DNA of 64,000 nt from Streptomyces sp. NBC_01255 (lineage in GTDB: Bacteria > Actinomycetota > Actinomycetes > Streptomycetales > Streptomycetaceae), in the NCBI RefSeq assembly GCF_036226445.1, contig NZ_CP108474.1:3534001-3598000 (forward strand). Reading direction: 5' to 3'. This document shows positions 21,996 to 28,570 of the stretch, piece after piece. The number at the start of each line of letters is the position of its first letter. The stretch's first letter is position 1. The position numbers and the translations under genes were made by a program. The notes beneath the pieces were generated by a model. The model had not been told where the DNA came from. It saw only the letters and a program-made list of their open reading frames with translations, and made no database searches.

Positions 21996-22791
21996 CCTCA
22001 CCGACGTCACCGAGCACGCCGATCCTGCCGAGCCCGCCGCCCGTACCGCCGGCCTTTCCGACCGCGCGGACCACACCGTCGAGCTCGTCCTGCGGGACAT
22101 CACCCTCTGGACCGCCTCCCTCGTACGGCAGTTCCCCGAGCTCTCCGAAGAGCTGGCCCCCGGCCGCCGCTCCCCCGCCGGGACCGCCCCCACCGCCCCG
22201 CACCCCGGCCGCGACGAGCTGATCCGCGAGGAGCGGCGTGAGGCGCTGCTCCTCGAACAGCGGCACGGCCTCTCCGTCCCCGGGCACGGCGCCGCCCCGA
22301 TCCGGCTCCACATCTCCGACGCCATCCGGGACATCACCGACGGCGTGGTGGAGCTGGAGGACGCGGTCTGCGCCCGGCTCGCCCTGCCGCGGCCGCGCCG
22401 GGCCGGGGTGATCGAACGGCTGCGGCGGATCGTCGGGCTGCTCGACGCCGTCGCCGCCCATCCGGTCCTCGCCCGGCACGTCCGGGACGAGATCCGGCGG
22501 ATGGCCCGCCGCTGCGCGCGGACGCTGGGCGACGCGGAGACGATCGTCCGGGTCTCGGGGCGCTGCCCGTGGTGCGACTCGGTGTCGCTGCGGGCGTTCC
22601 CGGACCGGCGGGCGGTGCTGTGCGTGAACCCGGCGTGCGTGTGCACGGACGAGGCGTGCGGCTGCCAGGACGACCCCGCGTACCGGCACCTGTGGCCGGA
22701 GAGCGGGTGGGCGGAACTGACGGAGGCCTCGGGGACCCGTACCGAGGAGATCGAAGCGGCGATGGACGACACGAAGGAGATCCCGTGCTGA
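21988..22791 (+). CDS. Cys-rich protein of unknown function
   Basis: A 267-aa protein translated from GTG 21988, eight bases inside the end of the WhiB-like gene. The N-terminal two thirds is mainly helical (TVELVLRDITLWTASLVRQF; HISDAIRDITDGVVELEDAV). The C-terminal part contains CPWC and then CVNPACVCTDEACGC, seven cysteines able to bind zinc or another metal. I do not recognise the family. It overlaps the next gene as GTGCTGA, so all three genes are probably one transcript. Confidence 0.75.
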   Translation: MADLTDVTEHADPAEPAARTAGLSDRADHTVELVLRDITLWTASLVRQFPELSEELAPGRRSPAGTAPTAPHPGRDELIREERREALLLEQRHGLSVPGHGAAPIRLHISDAIRDITDGVVELEDAVCARLALPRPRRAGVIERLRRIVGLLDAVAAHPVLARHVRDEIRRMARRCARTLGDAETIVRVSGRCPWCDSVSLRAFPDRRAVLCVNPACVCTDEACGCQDDPAYRHLWPESGWAELTEASGTRTEEIEAAMDDTKEIPC

Positions 22792-22997
22792 GTTCCCCCT
22801 CCCTGCCCGCGCTGCCCGCGCTGATCCCCGGGCCGCTCGCCGCCGAGGAGGCCGGGGTCGCCCCCGCGACGATCCGCAAGTGGGTCCAGCTGGGACACCT
22901 GCGGGCCGCGGGCAAGGCGGGCCGCGCCCAGCTCTTCCGCCTGGAGGACGTCTTCGCGGCGGAGCGGCTGGCCCGCCGCCGTACGCGTACCGCCTGA
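22785..22997 (+). CDS. small MerR/excisionase-like HTH protein
   Basis: A 70-aa protein consisting almost only of a winged-helix DNA-binding domain: AAEEAGVAPATIRKWVQLGH followed by a wing and KAGRAQLFRLEDV. This resembles MerR N-termini and phage excisionase or AlpA-type proteins. GTG 22785 has AAGGAG five bases upstream. With no integrase in the window, a regulatory rather than excision role is likely. Confidence 0.75.
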   Translation: MLSSPSLPALPALIPGPLAAEEAGVAPATIRKWVQLGHLRAAGKAGRAQLFRLEDVFAAERLARRRTRTA

Positions 22998-23010
22998 CCG
23001 TCCGTCACCG

Positions 23011-23046
23011 AAGCGCCCCGATTCCGGATCCGGAATCGGGGCGCTT
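23011..23046. terminator. 36-bp perfect palindrome between convergent genes
   Basis: Arms AAGCGCCCCGATTCCGGA and its exact complement meet at a GGATCC centre. It lies between the HTH gene (ends 22997) and the ATP-grasp gene (ends 23049, opposite strand), so it probably terminates both. Confidence 0.8.
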
Positions 23047-23048
23047 CG

Positions 23049-23876
23049 TCATGCCCTCAGGAAGGCGCGCAGGGAGCCGACCAGGGCGTCGGCGAAGCGC
23101 TCGCGGACCGGCTCGGGGACGCGGTCGAGGGAGAGGTACGGATTGAGGTCCTCCAGCTCGACGAGGAGCAGCCCGCCCTCCGGGGTGCGGCAGGCGTCGA
23201 CGCGCTGGATGCCGTGGTCGAGGGTGTTCCAGTCGACGAAACGGCGGGCGAAGGCGAGGTCCTCGGCGGTCGGTTCGTACGGCTCCAGGACCCAGCGGCG
23301 CTCGGGGTCGGGGGCGTACAGGGCGTACTGGAAGAGGTCGTCGACGAAGTAGAAGGAGACCTCGTACCGGAAGTCGATGCGCGGCTGGACGAGGAGCTCG
23401 CCGTACGGGAAGGCGGTGAGCTCCTCGTACGCCACGAAGCGCAGTCCTATGGAGTCGGCGCCGGCCTTGGGCTTGACCGCGTACTCCGTGGCGTCGGGCA
23501 GCCGGTGGAGGTCCTCGGGGCGGTCGGCGGTGGGGATGACGGGGTATCCGGCGGCGGTGAGGTCGAGCAGGTACTGCTTGCCGGCCATGTCGCCGCGCCC
23601 GTGGAGGGGGTTGTAGACGCGGGTGCCGAGGGCCAGGGCCCGCTCGCGGAAGGCCTCGTACTCCTTCTGGTAGGCGAGGACCGGGCCGCTGTTGCGGACG
23701 ACGACGGCGTCGAAGCCCTCCATGAGGGCGGCGGCGTCGAGCGGGTGGCAGAGGGCGAGGTCGAAGTCGGCGCGCAGCCGGGCGGTGAGGTGGATGTCCT
23801 CGTCGCCGTAGCGCCGCCCGTTGGCCGGGTAGGCCAGGTCGGTCACGTAGAGCAGGCGGGGGCGGTCGGCGGTCAC
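23049..23876 (-). CDS. ATP-grasp family protein
   Basis: A 275-aa cytoplasmic protein with ATP-grasp features: AGKQYLLDLTAAGYPVIPT, a lysine strand EYAVKPKAGADSIGLRF, and metal-ligand region LVELEDLNPYLSL. It should ligate a carboxylate to an amine or thiol, as RimK or glutathione-synthetase relatives do; the substrate cannot be told. GTG 23876 has GAGGGAG upstream. It is on the opposite strand to the tail genes and may be cargo or a resident gene caught in the island. Confidence 0.75.
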   Translation of the reverse strand: MTADRPRLLYVTDLAYPANGRRYGDEDIHLTARLRADFDLALCHPLDAAALMEGFDAVVVRNSGPVLAYQKEYEAFRERALALGTRVYNPLHGRGDMAGKQYLLDLTAAGYPVIPTADRPEDLHRLPDATEYAVKPKAGADSIGLRFVAYEELTAFPYGELLVQPRIDFRYEVSFYFVDDLFQYALYAPDPERRWVLEPYEPTAEDLAFARRFVDWNTLDHGIQRVDACRTPEGGLLLVELEDLNPYLSLDRVPEPVRERFADALVGSLRAFLRA

Positions 23877-23957
23877 GGGCGGCTCCCTCGGTTCGGTGGC
23901 GGCCAACCTATCGAGCGGGTCGTCTCCGGACTCCGGGAGATCCCCTCGGCGTTCTAG

Positions 23958-23975
23958 TTGCGTGCGCGCACGATC
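23958..23975. promoter_or_regulatory. operator-like site 4 before the tail genes
   Basis: TTGCGTGC-GC-GCACGATC matches the shared palindrome with a perfect left half and three mismatches at the end of the right. It overlaps a possible promoter (TTGCGT 23958-23963, 17 bases, CACAGT 23981-23986) reading into the tail genes. Confidence 0.6.
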
Positions 23976-24133
23976 ACTGTCACAGTTGGTGCAGCGGCGG
24001 AGCTGCGCCCGCAGGACGGGACGCGGCTCCGCCGTCCGCCGTCCGGGCGCGCTGCCGCGCCCCGCCCCCTCCCGCCGGAGCGCCCCGGGCGGCACCCCGT
24101 CCCGCCATCCCTCCCCTCCCGAGGAGAACCGTC

Positions 24134-24544
24134 ATGACCACTCCCCCGAGTGCTTTCCCGGACGTCGAGAAGCTGGTCGTCGACGTCCTCAAGGCCGACC
24201 CCGCCCTGGCCGGCGCGACCATCGCGGTCAACGCGCCGGCCGGCTTCGACGGCACGACGAGCGCCGTCCTGGTGAACCGCCGCGGCGGCGCCTGGATCGG
24301 CGACCAGCACGTCGACATGCCGCTGATCGAGTTCGAGGTGTACGGGCCGAGCAAGACCGCCGCCCACGTCCTCGCCAACGCGGCCCGGCGGTGCCTGCTC
24401 GCCACCATCGGCAAGCAGCTCGGCGCCGGCAACGTCGTCCACGACGTGGAGGAGCAGGACGGGCCGCGCTGGCTGCCCGACTACCTCTACCGGGGCGCCA
24501 ACCGCTACCTCTGCGTGATCCGCCTCTCCCTGAGCGTCTTCTAG
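24134..24544 (+). CDS. putative tail terminator / tail completion protein
   Basis: A 136-aa protein at the position of a siphovirus tail terminator, directly before the tube gene. The core (DMPLIEFEVYGPSKTAAHVL, then ANAARRCLLA) fits the small alpha/beta tail-terminator fold, which caps the tube when it reaches full length. The call rests mostly on size and gene order. RBS GAGGAG seven bases before ATG. First gene after operator site 4. Confidence 0.65.
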   Translation: MTTPPSAFPDVEKLVVDVLKADPALAGATIAVNAPAGFDGTTSAVLVNRRGGAWIGDQHVDMPLIEFEVYGPSKTAAHVLANAARRCLLATIGKQLGAGNVVHDVEEQDGPRWLPDYLYRGANRYLCVIRLSLSVF

Positions 24545-24607
24545 CCGCTCCCTCTGAGCGTCTTCCGAGCCGTTCCGGCTCCCTGACGGACGCTCACCCC
24601 ACAGACC

Positions 24608-24634
24608 AGGCCTCGCCGTCCGGCGGGGCCTTTG
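24608..24634 (+). terminator. hairpin between tail terminator and tube genes
   Basis: Stem AGGCCTCGCCG/CGGCGGGGCCT with a very small loop followed by TTTG. May be a partial terminator that limits transcription into the tube gene, or that ends a leader transcript. Confidence 0.5.
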
Positions 24635-24706
24635 CCGTACCCGGACCGGATGTCCGGGTGCGGTCGTCACCCCTCTCAACCCATCACCCCAAGGAGAAAC
24701 ACCACC

Positions 24707-25318
24707 ATGGCTGGAAACAACTCTGCCGAGATCCGCGTCGCAGGTGCAGGCAAGCTCTACGTGGCCGACGCCGGCACCCCCGCCCCGGCCACCTTCGGGA
24801 CCGACGCCGCCGTCGACTGGTCCGGTGCGGGCTGGAAGGACCTCGGTTTCACCACCGGCGACGGCGTCACCTTCTCCAAGAAGGACAAGCTGGAGGCCAT
24901 CGACTCGTGGCAGTCGGTCTCCCCGGTGCACTACATCTACTCGGCCCGTGACCTCTCGCTGAAGTTCTCGATGCTCCAGTTCAACGAGGACACGCTGCCG
25001 TTCTTCATGGGCGGCGGCGCCGTCAAGGCGGAGCCGACCCCGGCGGTCGACACCTACCGCTACGAGATCGCCGAGCGTCCGTTCGCCGACGTGCGCGCCC
25101 TCGGCCTGGAGTTCACCGACGTGAAGGCCGGTGGCACGACCGCGGTCACGTACCGCTTCATCATCCCGCGCGGCCAGGTCACCGCCTCCGACGACATCAA
25201 GCTGGGCCGCAAGGCGGCCTCCCAGCTCGGTATCACCTTCTCCGCCATGTCGAAGGGCGACGGCAAGCCGCTGGCGACCTTCCTCATGAAGGACAGCCAG
25301 TACTCCGCGACTGTCTGA
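24707..25318 (+). CDS. major tail tube protein
   Basis: A 203-aa protein with the features of siphovirus tube proteins: an N-terminal beta region (AGAGKLYVADAGTPAPATFG), a DLGFTTGDGVTFS segment and an alternating beta-rich body. It would polymerise as stacked hexameric rings. ATG 24707 follows AAGGAG; the longer frame has no RBS. It is flanked by hairpins on both sides, an arrangement common around highly expressed tube genes. Followed directly by the tail-assembly chaperone pair, which supports the call. Confidence 0.82.
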   Translation: MAGNNSAEIRVAGAGKLYVADAGTPAPATFGTDAAVDWSGAGWKDLGFTTGDGVTFSKKDKLEAIDSWQSVSPVHYIYSARDLSLKFSMLQFNEDTLPFFMGGGAVKAEPTPAVDTYRYEIAERPFADVRALGLEFTDVKAGGTTAVTYRFIIPRGQVTASDDIKLGRKAASQLGITFSAMSKGDGKPLATFLMKDSQYSATV

Positions 25319-25333
25319 TCCCCTTCCCCACCC

Positions 25334-25363
25334 GGGGCGGGACGGAGAACTCCGTCCCGCCCC
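25334..25363 (+). terminator. strong hairpin after the tube gene
   Basis: A 14-bp perfect stem (GGGGCGGGACGGAG and complement) with an AA loop, followed by a pyrimidine-rich tract. It probably gives partial termination so that the tube protein is made in excess over downstream tail proteins. Confidence 0.75.
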
Positions 25364-25409
25364 ACCCCCTCTTCTTCTTCACTCACTCGAACAAGGAGTA
25401 CGCATCACC

Positions 25410-25700
25410 ATGGCCCGTTTCGACGTCAACGCCGCCCGCGCCCAGCGACAGGAGGCCCACGGACGCAAGTGGTCCTTCGAGCTGGACGGCGAGACCTACA
25501 CCCTTCCGACCGAGCTCAGCCGCGCCACCGCCAAGGCGCTGCGCAAGCTCGACGACAACGACGTGGACGGCCTTCTCGCGCTCCTGATGGGTGAGGAGCA
25601 GTTCGCGCGCTTCGAGCAGCACGACGTGACCGTGCAGGACATCGCCGCCATCCTGGAGGCCTACGGCAAGGAGACCGGGCTCGGCCTGGGGGAAGACTGA
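25410..25700 (+). CDS. tail assembly chaperone, short form (gpG-like)
   Basis: A 96-aa protein: FDVNAARAQRQEAHGRKWSF, then LDGETYTLPTELSRATAKAL, acidic C-terminus. It matches the actinophage G-type tail-assembly chaperone, which binds the tape measure during tube growth and is absent from the final particle. AAGGAG lies upstream of ATG 25410. The G-run near its end is the frameshift site that gives the long form. Confidence 0.82.
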   Translation: MARFDVNAARAQRQEAHGRKWSFELDGETYTLPTELSRATAKALRKLDDNDVDGLLALLMGEEQFARFEQHDVTVQDIAAILEAYGKETGLGLGED

Positions 25701-26131
25701 GCCTCGTCGAGTTCGTCGACGAACACGCCGAGGCCCTTGAAGCGGACTTCCTCCGCTACTACTCCACCGATCTGCTCGACTGGCACCGCGGCGAGCTCTC
25801 CAGCCGCCGGGTCCTGCTGCTGATCAAGCACCTGCCACGGGACAGCGCGCTCCAGCACGAGCTCCACGGCGAGGCCGCCGAGTGGTCGATCACCGACCAT
25901 CTGCTGGCAGCCACGGTCGACCATCTCGCCGTCGCCAACTGGATGTTCGCCTGCGTCAACACGGGCGAGGACGGCGATCCGCCCGAGGCGCCCAAGCCCG
26001 TCCCCCGTCCGGGAAGCACGGACGAGGACGGGGAGGAAGGCGCGGAGGGTGCGGACCAGGACGGGCGGAACACGCCCGCCGGGGAGGACGAAGGAACGTC
26101 TCCCCACGCCCTCGCCCGGTTCTTCGGGTGA
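25410..26131 (+). CDS. tail assembly chaperone, -1 frameshift fusion (gpGT-like)
   Basis: A second open frame (-1 relative to the first) runs through the end of the short gene to 26131 without its own good start. Its product begins near SLVEFVDEHAEALEADFLRY and contains LLIKHLPRDSALQHELHG and EWSITDHLLAATVDHLAVAN, the typical conserved T-domain of actinophage chaperones, then an acidic tail. The fusion would be about 240 aa, with the shift at 25688-25694. The G/GT ratio is usually critical for tail assembly. Confidence 0.78.
25688..25694 (+). other. -1 programmed frameshift site
   Basis: The 0-frame reads CTG GGG GAA GAC TGA. The slippery heptamer is G-GGG-GAA (five G then AA), two codons before the stop. 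Slipping back by one base enters the 26131 frame. P-site re-pairing on GGG is perfect; A-site re-pairing is not, so the exact slip mechanism is uncertain. Confidence 0.7.
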
Positions 26132-26139
26132 TCCCGCGG

Positions 26140-26178
26140 CCCCCGGAGCCCCCCCCGTCAGGGAGTGGGCTCCGGGGG
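26140..26178. terminator. convergent terminator
   Basis: Inverted repeat CCCCCGGAGCC/GGCTCCGGGGG between the chaperone gene and the opposite-strand gene at 26158, overlapping the end of the latter. It would stop plus-strand transcription from the first tail block. Confidence 0.55.
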
Positions 26179-26958
26179 CGCTTCCTGTGCTCGCTCGGCG
26201 GCCATGTCCTCGGCGAGGGCCCTGGCGCGGTCGGACAGCCGGCGCCCCTTGCTCGCGCGCGAGTCGGGGACGGCGGGTCCGGCCTCCGGCCCGGGTTCGT
26301 GGCCGGGTCCGTGGCCGGGGTCCGGGTCACGGCGGTCGGCGGACGGGACGGGCTGGACCGGCACTCCGGCAAGCGGCGGCACGATCGGCCTCCCGCCCTT
26401 GCCGCGTACGACCTTCCGTACCGGCTGGGCGTTCCGGCGGGTACGGCTCTCCTGCGCGGTCAGCAGAACCTCGGCTTCCGCGTCCGGCTCAGGGCTCGTC
26501 CGGTGCTCCGGTTCGGGCTCGGGGCGCTGGTCGAACAGCTCGCGCTCCTTGCGTACGCGCTCCTCGGCCTCGACGACGGCCGCGGGCGGTTCGAGGAGCC
26601 GGGCGAAGGGAAGCGCGATGACCCGGGCGCCCTCCTGCCCGACGTCCGTACGGCGCTGGGGGCGGCGGATTCCACGCGCGTCACCCTGCCCCTGCGCGTA
26701 GGCATCGGCGACGCGCTTCTCGTACTCCCTGCGGATACGGGGGAGTTCGTCCGACACTGCCTCGGCCCAGCCGGCGGTGAACGCGGCGGTCTCCCGGCGG
26801 TCGATCTCGGCCCGCGGGATCACGACGAGCTCGTCGGGCGCGTACCCGGCGAGGTGGACGAGCTCCGAAAGGTAGGCGAACAGGTGGGGCAGATCGGGGT
26901 GGGCGTCGAGCCAGTCGACTACCCGTTCCCCCCGGTTGGCGCCCGGCTCCGTTTCCAT
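26158..26958 (-). CDS. unknown protein, opposite strand inside tail block
   Basis: A 266-aa protein with codon use typical of real genes here (nearly all third positions G or C). The N-terminal 130 residues look folded and helical, with RRETAAFTAGWAEAV near residue 72. The C-terminal half is disordered, rich in Pro, Glu and Arg. A similar RYETLAYVAGWNDAL segment is in the 70-aa gene at 27261. It interrupts the usual chaperone-to-tape-measure order. No family recognised; a regulator or cargo/immunity role are guesses only. Confidence 0.7.
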   Translation of the reverse strand: METEPGANRGERVVDWLDAHPDLPHLFAYLSELVHLAGYAPDELVVIPRAEIDRRETAAFTAGWAEAVSDELPRIRREYEKRVADAYAQGQGDARGIRRPQRRTDVGQEGARVIALPFARLLEPPAAVVEAEERVRKERELFDQRPEPEPEHRTSPEPDAEAEVLLTAQESRTRRNAQPVRKVVRGKGGRPIVPPLAGVPVQPVPSADRRDPDPGHGPGHEPGPEAGPAVPDSRASKGRRLSDRARALAEDMAAERAQEAPPEPTP

Positions 26959-27145
26959 GCGTCAGTACTGCCTTCCGCCCCCTGGGGTCCCCGCGCGCCC
27001 CTCGCGCCCCTCGCGCCCCGAAGTGGTCGGCCCCAGGAATGCGTCCTCCAGGTTACCCGGTCGAACGCATGACCCGATCAAGGGCCAACCCGTACGGGGG
27101 GCGCTGAATGAGACACGCCGTCAGCAGTTTCCCGCTCGACAAACC

Positions 27146-27161
27146 TCGAACAGATGTTCCA
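27146..27161. promoter_or_regulatory. LexA (SOS) box candidate 1
   Basis: TCGAACAGATGTTCCA, one mismatch from the actinobacterial/Gram-positive SOS consensus TCGAAC-N4-GTTCGA. Confidence 0.6.
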
Positions 27162-27169
27162 CACTCTGT

Positions 27170-27185
27170 TCGCACAACAGTTCGA
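27170..27185. promoter_or_regulatory. LexA (SOS) box candidate 2
   Basis: TCGCACAACAGTTCGA (reads TCGAAC-TGTT-GTGCGA on the other strand), also one mismatch from the consensus. Its centre is 24 bp from box 1. Confidence 0.55.
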
Positions 27186-27260
27186 AAACGTGGTGCCCCC
27201 GCTCCTCACTCCGCGGCGCCGCCACACACGCACGGGCAAGCAACCGGAAGGCAGGCGTCC

Positions 27261-27473
27261 ATGACCCAGCAGGCCGAGGCATCGCGACCGCAGATCCCTC
27301 TCCAGGACCGCCTCCGCCAGCTCCTCGACGGACCCGTCGCCCTCGACAAGAGAGCATTGCTGGGCACGTTGTACGCCGAGGTCTCCCGCTACGAGACGCT
27401 CGCGTACGTGGCCGGCTGGAACGACGCCCTCGCGACGGCGCGCCGCGGCCCCCGCCGGGGGGAGGACGCCTAG
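27261..27473 (+). CDS. small unknown protein under SOS-like boxes
   Basis: A 70-aa protein: LQDRLRQLLDGPVALDKRAL then RYETLAYVAGWNDALATARR and a basic end. ATG 27261 has GGAAGG upstream; the longer frame overlaps the SOS-like sites and is unlikely. It shares the ET-A-AGW-A motif with the 26158 product. It has its own terminator at 27499, so it may be a single-gene transcript. Function unknown. Confidence 0.7.
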   Translation: MTQQAEASRPQIPLQDRLRQLLDGPVALDKRALLGTLYAEVSRYETLAYVAGWNDALATARRGPRRGEDA

Positions 27474-27498
27474 CCACCCCCGCTGCCCCAGACGAACG

Positions 27499-27527
27499 AG
27501 CCCCTGCCGGAACCGGCGGGGGCTTTT
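27499..27527 (+). terminator. intrinsic terminator after the 27261 gene
   Basis: Stem AGCCCCTGCCGG/CCGGCGGGGGCT with AA loop followed by TTTT. A canonical terminator; downstream tail genes then depend on readthrough or another promoter. Confidence 0.75.
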
Positions 27528-27564
27528 CGGCGCTTGGCCCTCACGGGCCGGAAGCGGAGCAACC

Positions 27565-28539
27565 ATGTCCACCCTCAAATTCGACCCAGCGAAAACGATT
27601 CCCGAGCTCTCGGAAAACCTGAGGGACCACCACCAGTACCTCTCGAAGATCGACGGCGACCCGCTGCCCACGACCGGCTGGATGAAGCAGCAGCTGGCGC
27701 CCGTCAACAAGCTGATCACGGACCTCAAGGCACAGCAGGACAAGGTCGCCGAGGAGGTCGTCAAGCCCACCTGGGAACAGGTCATGGAGAAGCTGGGCCT
27801 CGGACCGGTGGCCGAGATCATCAAGAAGGGCATCGAGGGGGGCATCGGGGCCGCCATCGTCGCCGGCTTCGTCGCCCTCGGCGGCATCATCGTCCCCCTC
27901 CTCATGATCGCGCTCGGTGCCTTCCTGGTCTTCAAGCTGCAGAAGTGGCACGCCTCCAGGAACGCCAACAACGAGACGGTCGGCATGCGTGCCGACGGCA
28001 GCTTCGGCCGACGGAACTTCACGGACATCCAGAACGAGCGAAACGGCGTCGCCGGCGGCGGCATCGCCGACCTCCCGGCGAACGCCAACTTCGACAACCT
28101 GCGCGACCAGCTCACGCTGCTGAACCCGCAGCTGGAGACGTTCAACAAGCACGCCCCCGACTTCGTCACGCATTTCAAGAAGCTGCCGACCGAAAGCAAG
28201 GCCACCAAGGCGGCGAAGGGCGTCAAGGCCGTCGCCGAAGCCGTCGCCGGCGTCAACCACCAGGCGATGCCCCTGGTCTCCAGCGGCATGGGAAAGATCA
28301 CCGGCGCCGTGCGGAACTCGGATCCCAAGAAGACCGCCGACTTCGCCAAGGCCATCGGGCAGGTGAAGTCCGCCATGGACGGCCTCGACGTGGACAAGGT
28401 CCCCAAGGTGGCGACCTTCCAGAACGCGGCCAACGCGGCCAAGGAACTCGCCCAGCACGCCGGGACCCTCTCCGGGCGGATGCGCGACTTCGCCACGGCC
28501 GTCCGTGACCTCAACCGCGAGATGAACCCGGCCACCTGA
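27565..28539 (+). CDS. tape-measure-region protein with membrane segment
   Basis: A 324-aa protein. Charged N-terminal helices (residues 1-85), a long hydrophobic segment with many Gly (about 90-125, GGIGAAIVAGFVALGGIIV), then a helical Ala/Lys-rich body. It sits where a tape measure begins but is short. It may be a tape-measure part, a tail-tip membrane-entry protein or an effector carried by the tail. RBS GGAG precedes ATG 27565. Confidence 0.6.
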   Translation: MSTLKFDPAKTIPELSENLRDHHQYLSKIDGDPLPTTGWMKQQLAPVNKLITDLKAQQDKVAEEVVKPTWEQVMEKLGLGPVAEIIKKGIEGGIGAAIVAGFVALGGIIVPLLMIALGAFLVFKLQKWHASRNANNETVGMRADGSFGRRNFTDIQNERNGVAGGGIADLPANANFDNLRDQLTLLNPQLETFNKHAPDFVTHFKKLPTESKATKAAKGVKAVAEAVAGVNHQAMPLVSSGMGKITGAVRNSDPKKTADFAKAIGQVKSAMDGLDVDKVPKVATFQNAANAAKELAQHAGTLSGRMRDFATAVRDLNREMNPAT

Positions 28540-28570
28540 TCCCCGCCCCACCCCGAAAGGAGGTACATCC

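Larger units (their letters stand above)
26959..27260. promoter_or_regulatory. divergent intergenic region with SOS-like boxes
   Basis: A 302-bp region between the divergent genes at 26158 and 27261. Its middle holds two SOS-box-like sites (27146-27161, 27170-27185). A weak plus-strand promoter (TCGACA, 18 bases, CACACT) overlaps the first box. The rest shows only C-rich repeats (GCGCCCCTC). Confidence 0.5.

Noticed and set aside
22785..22997. True excisionase for island mobility
   Set aside because: The HTH domain fits, but without an integrase or att sites a regulatory role is simpler.
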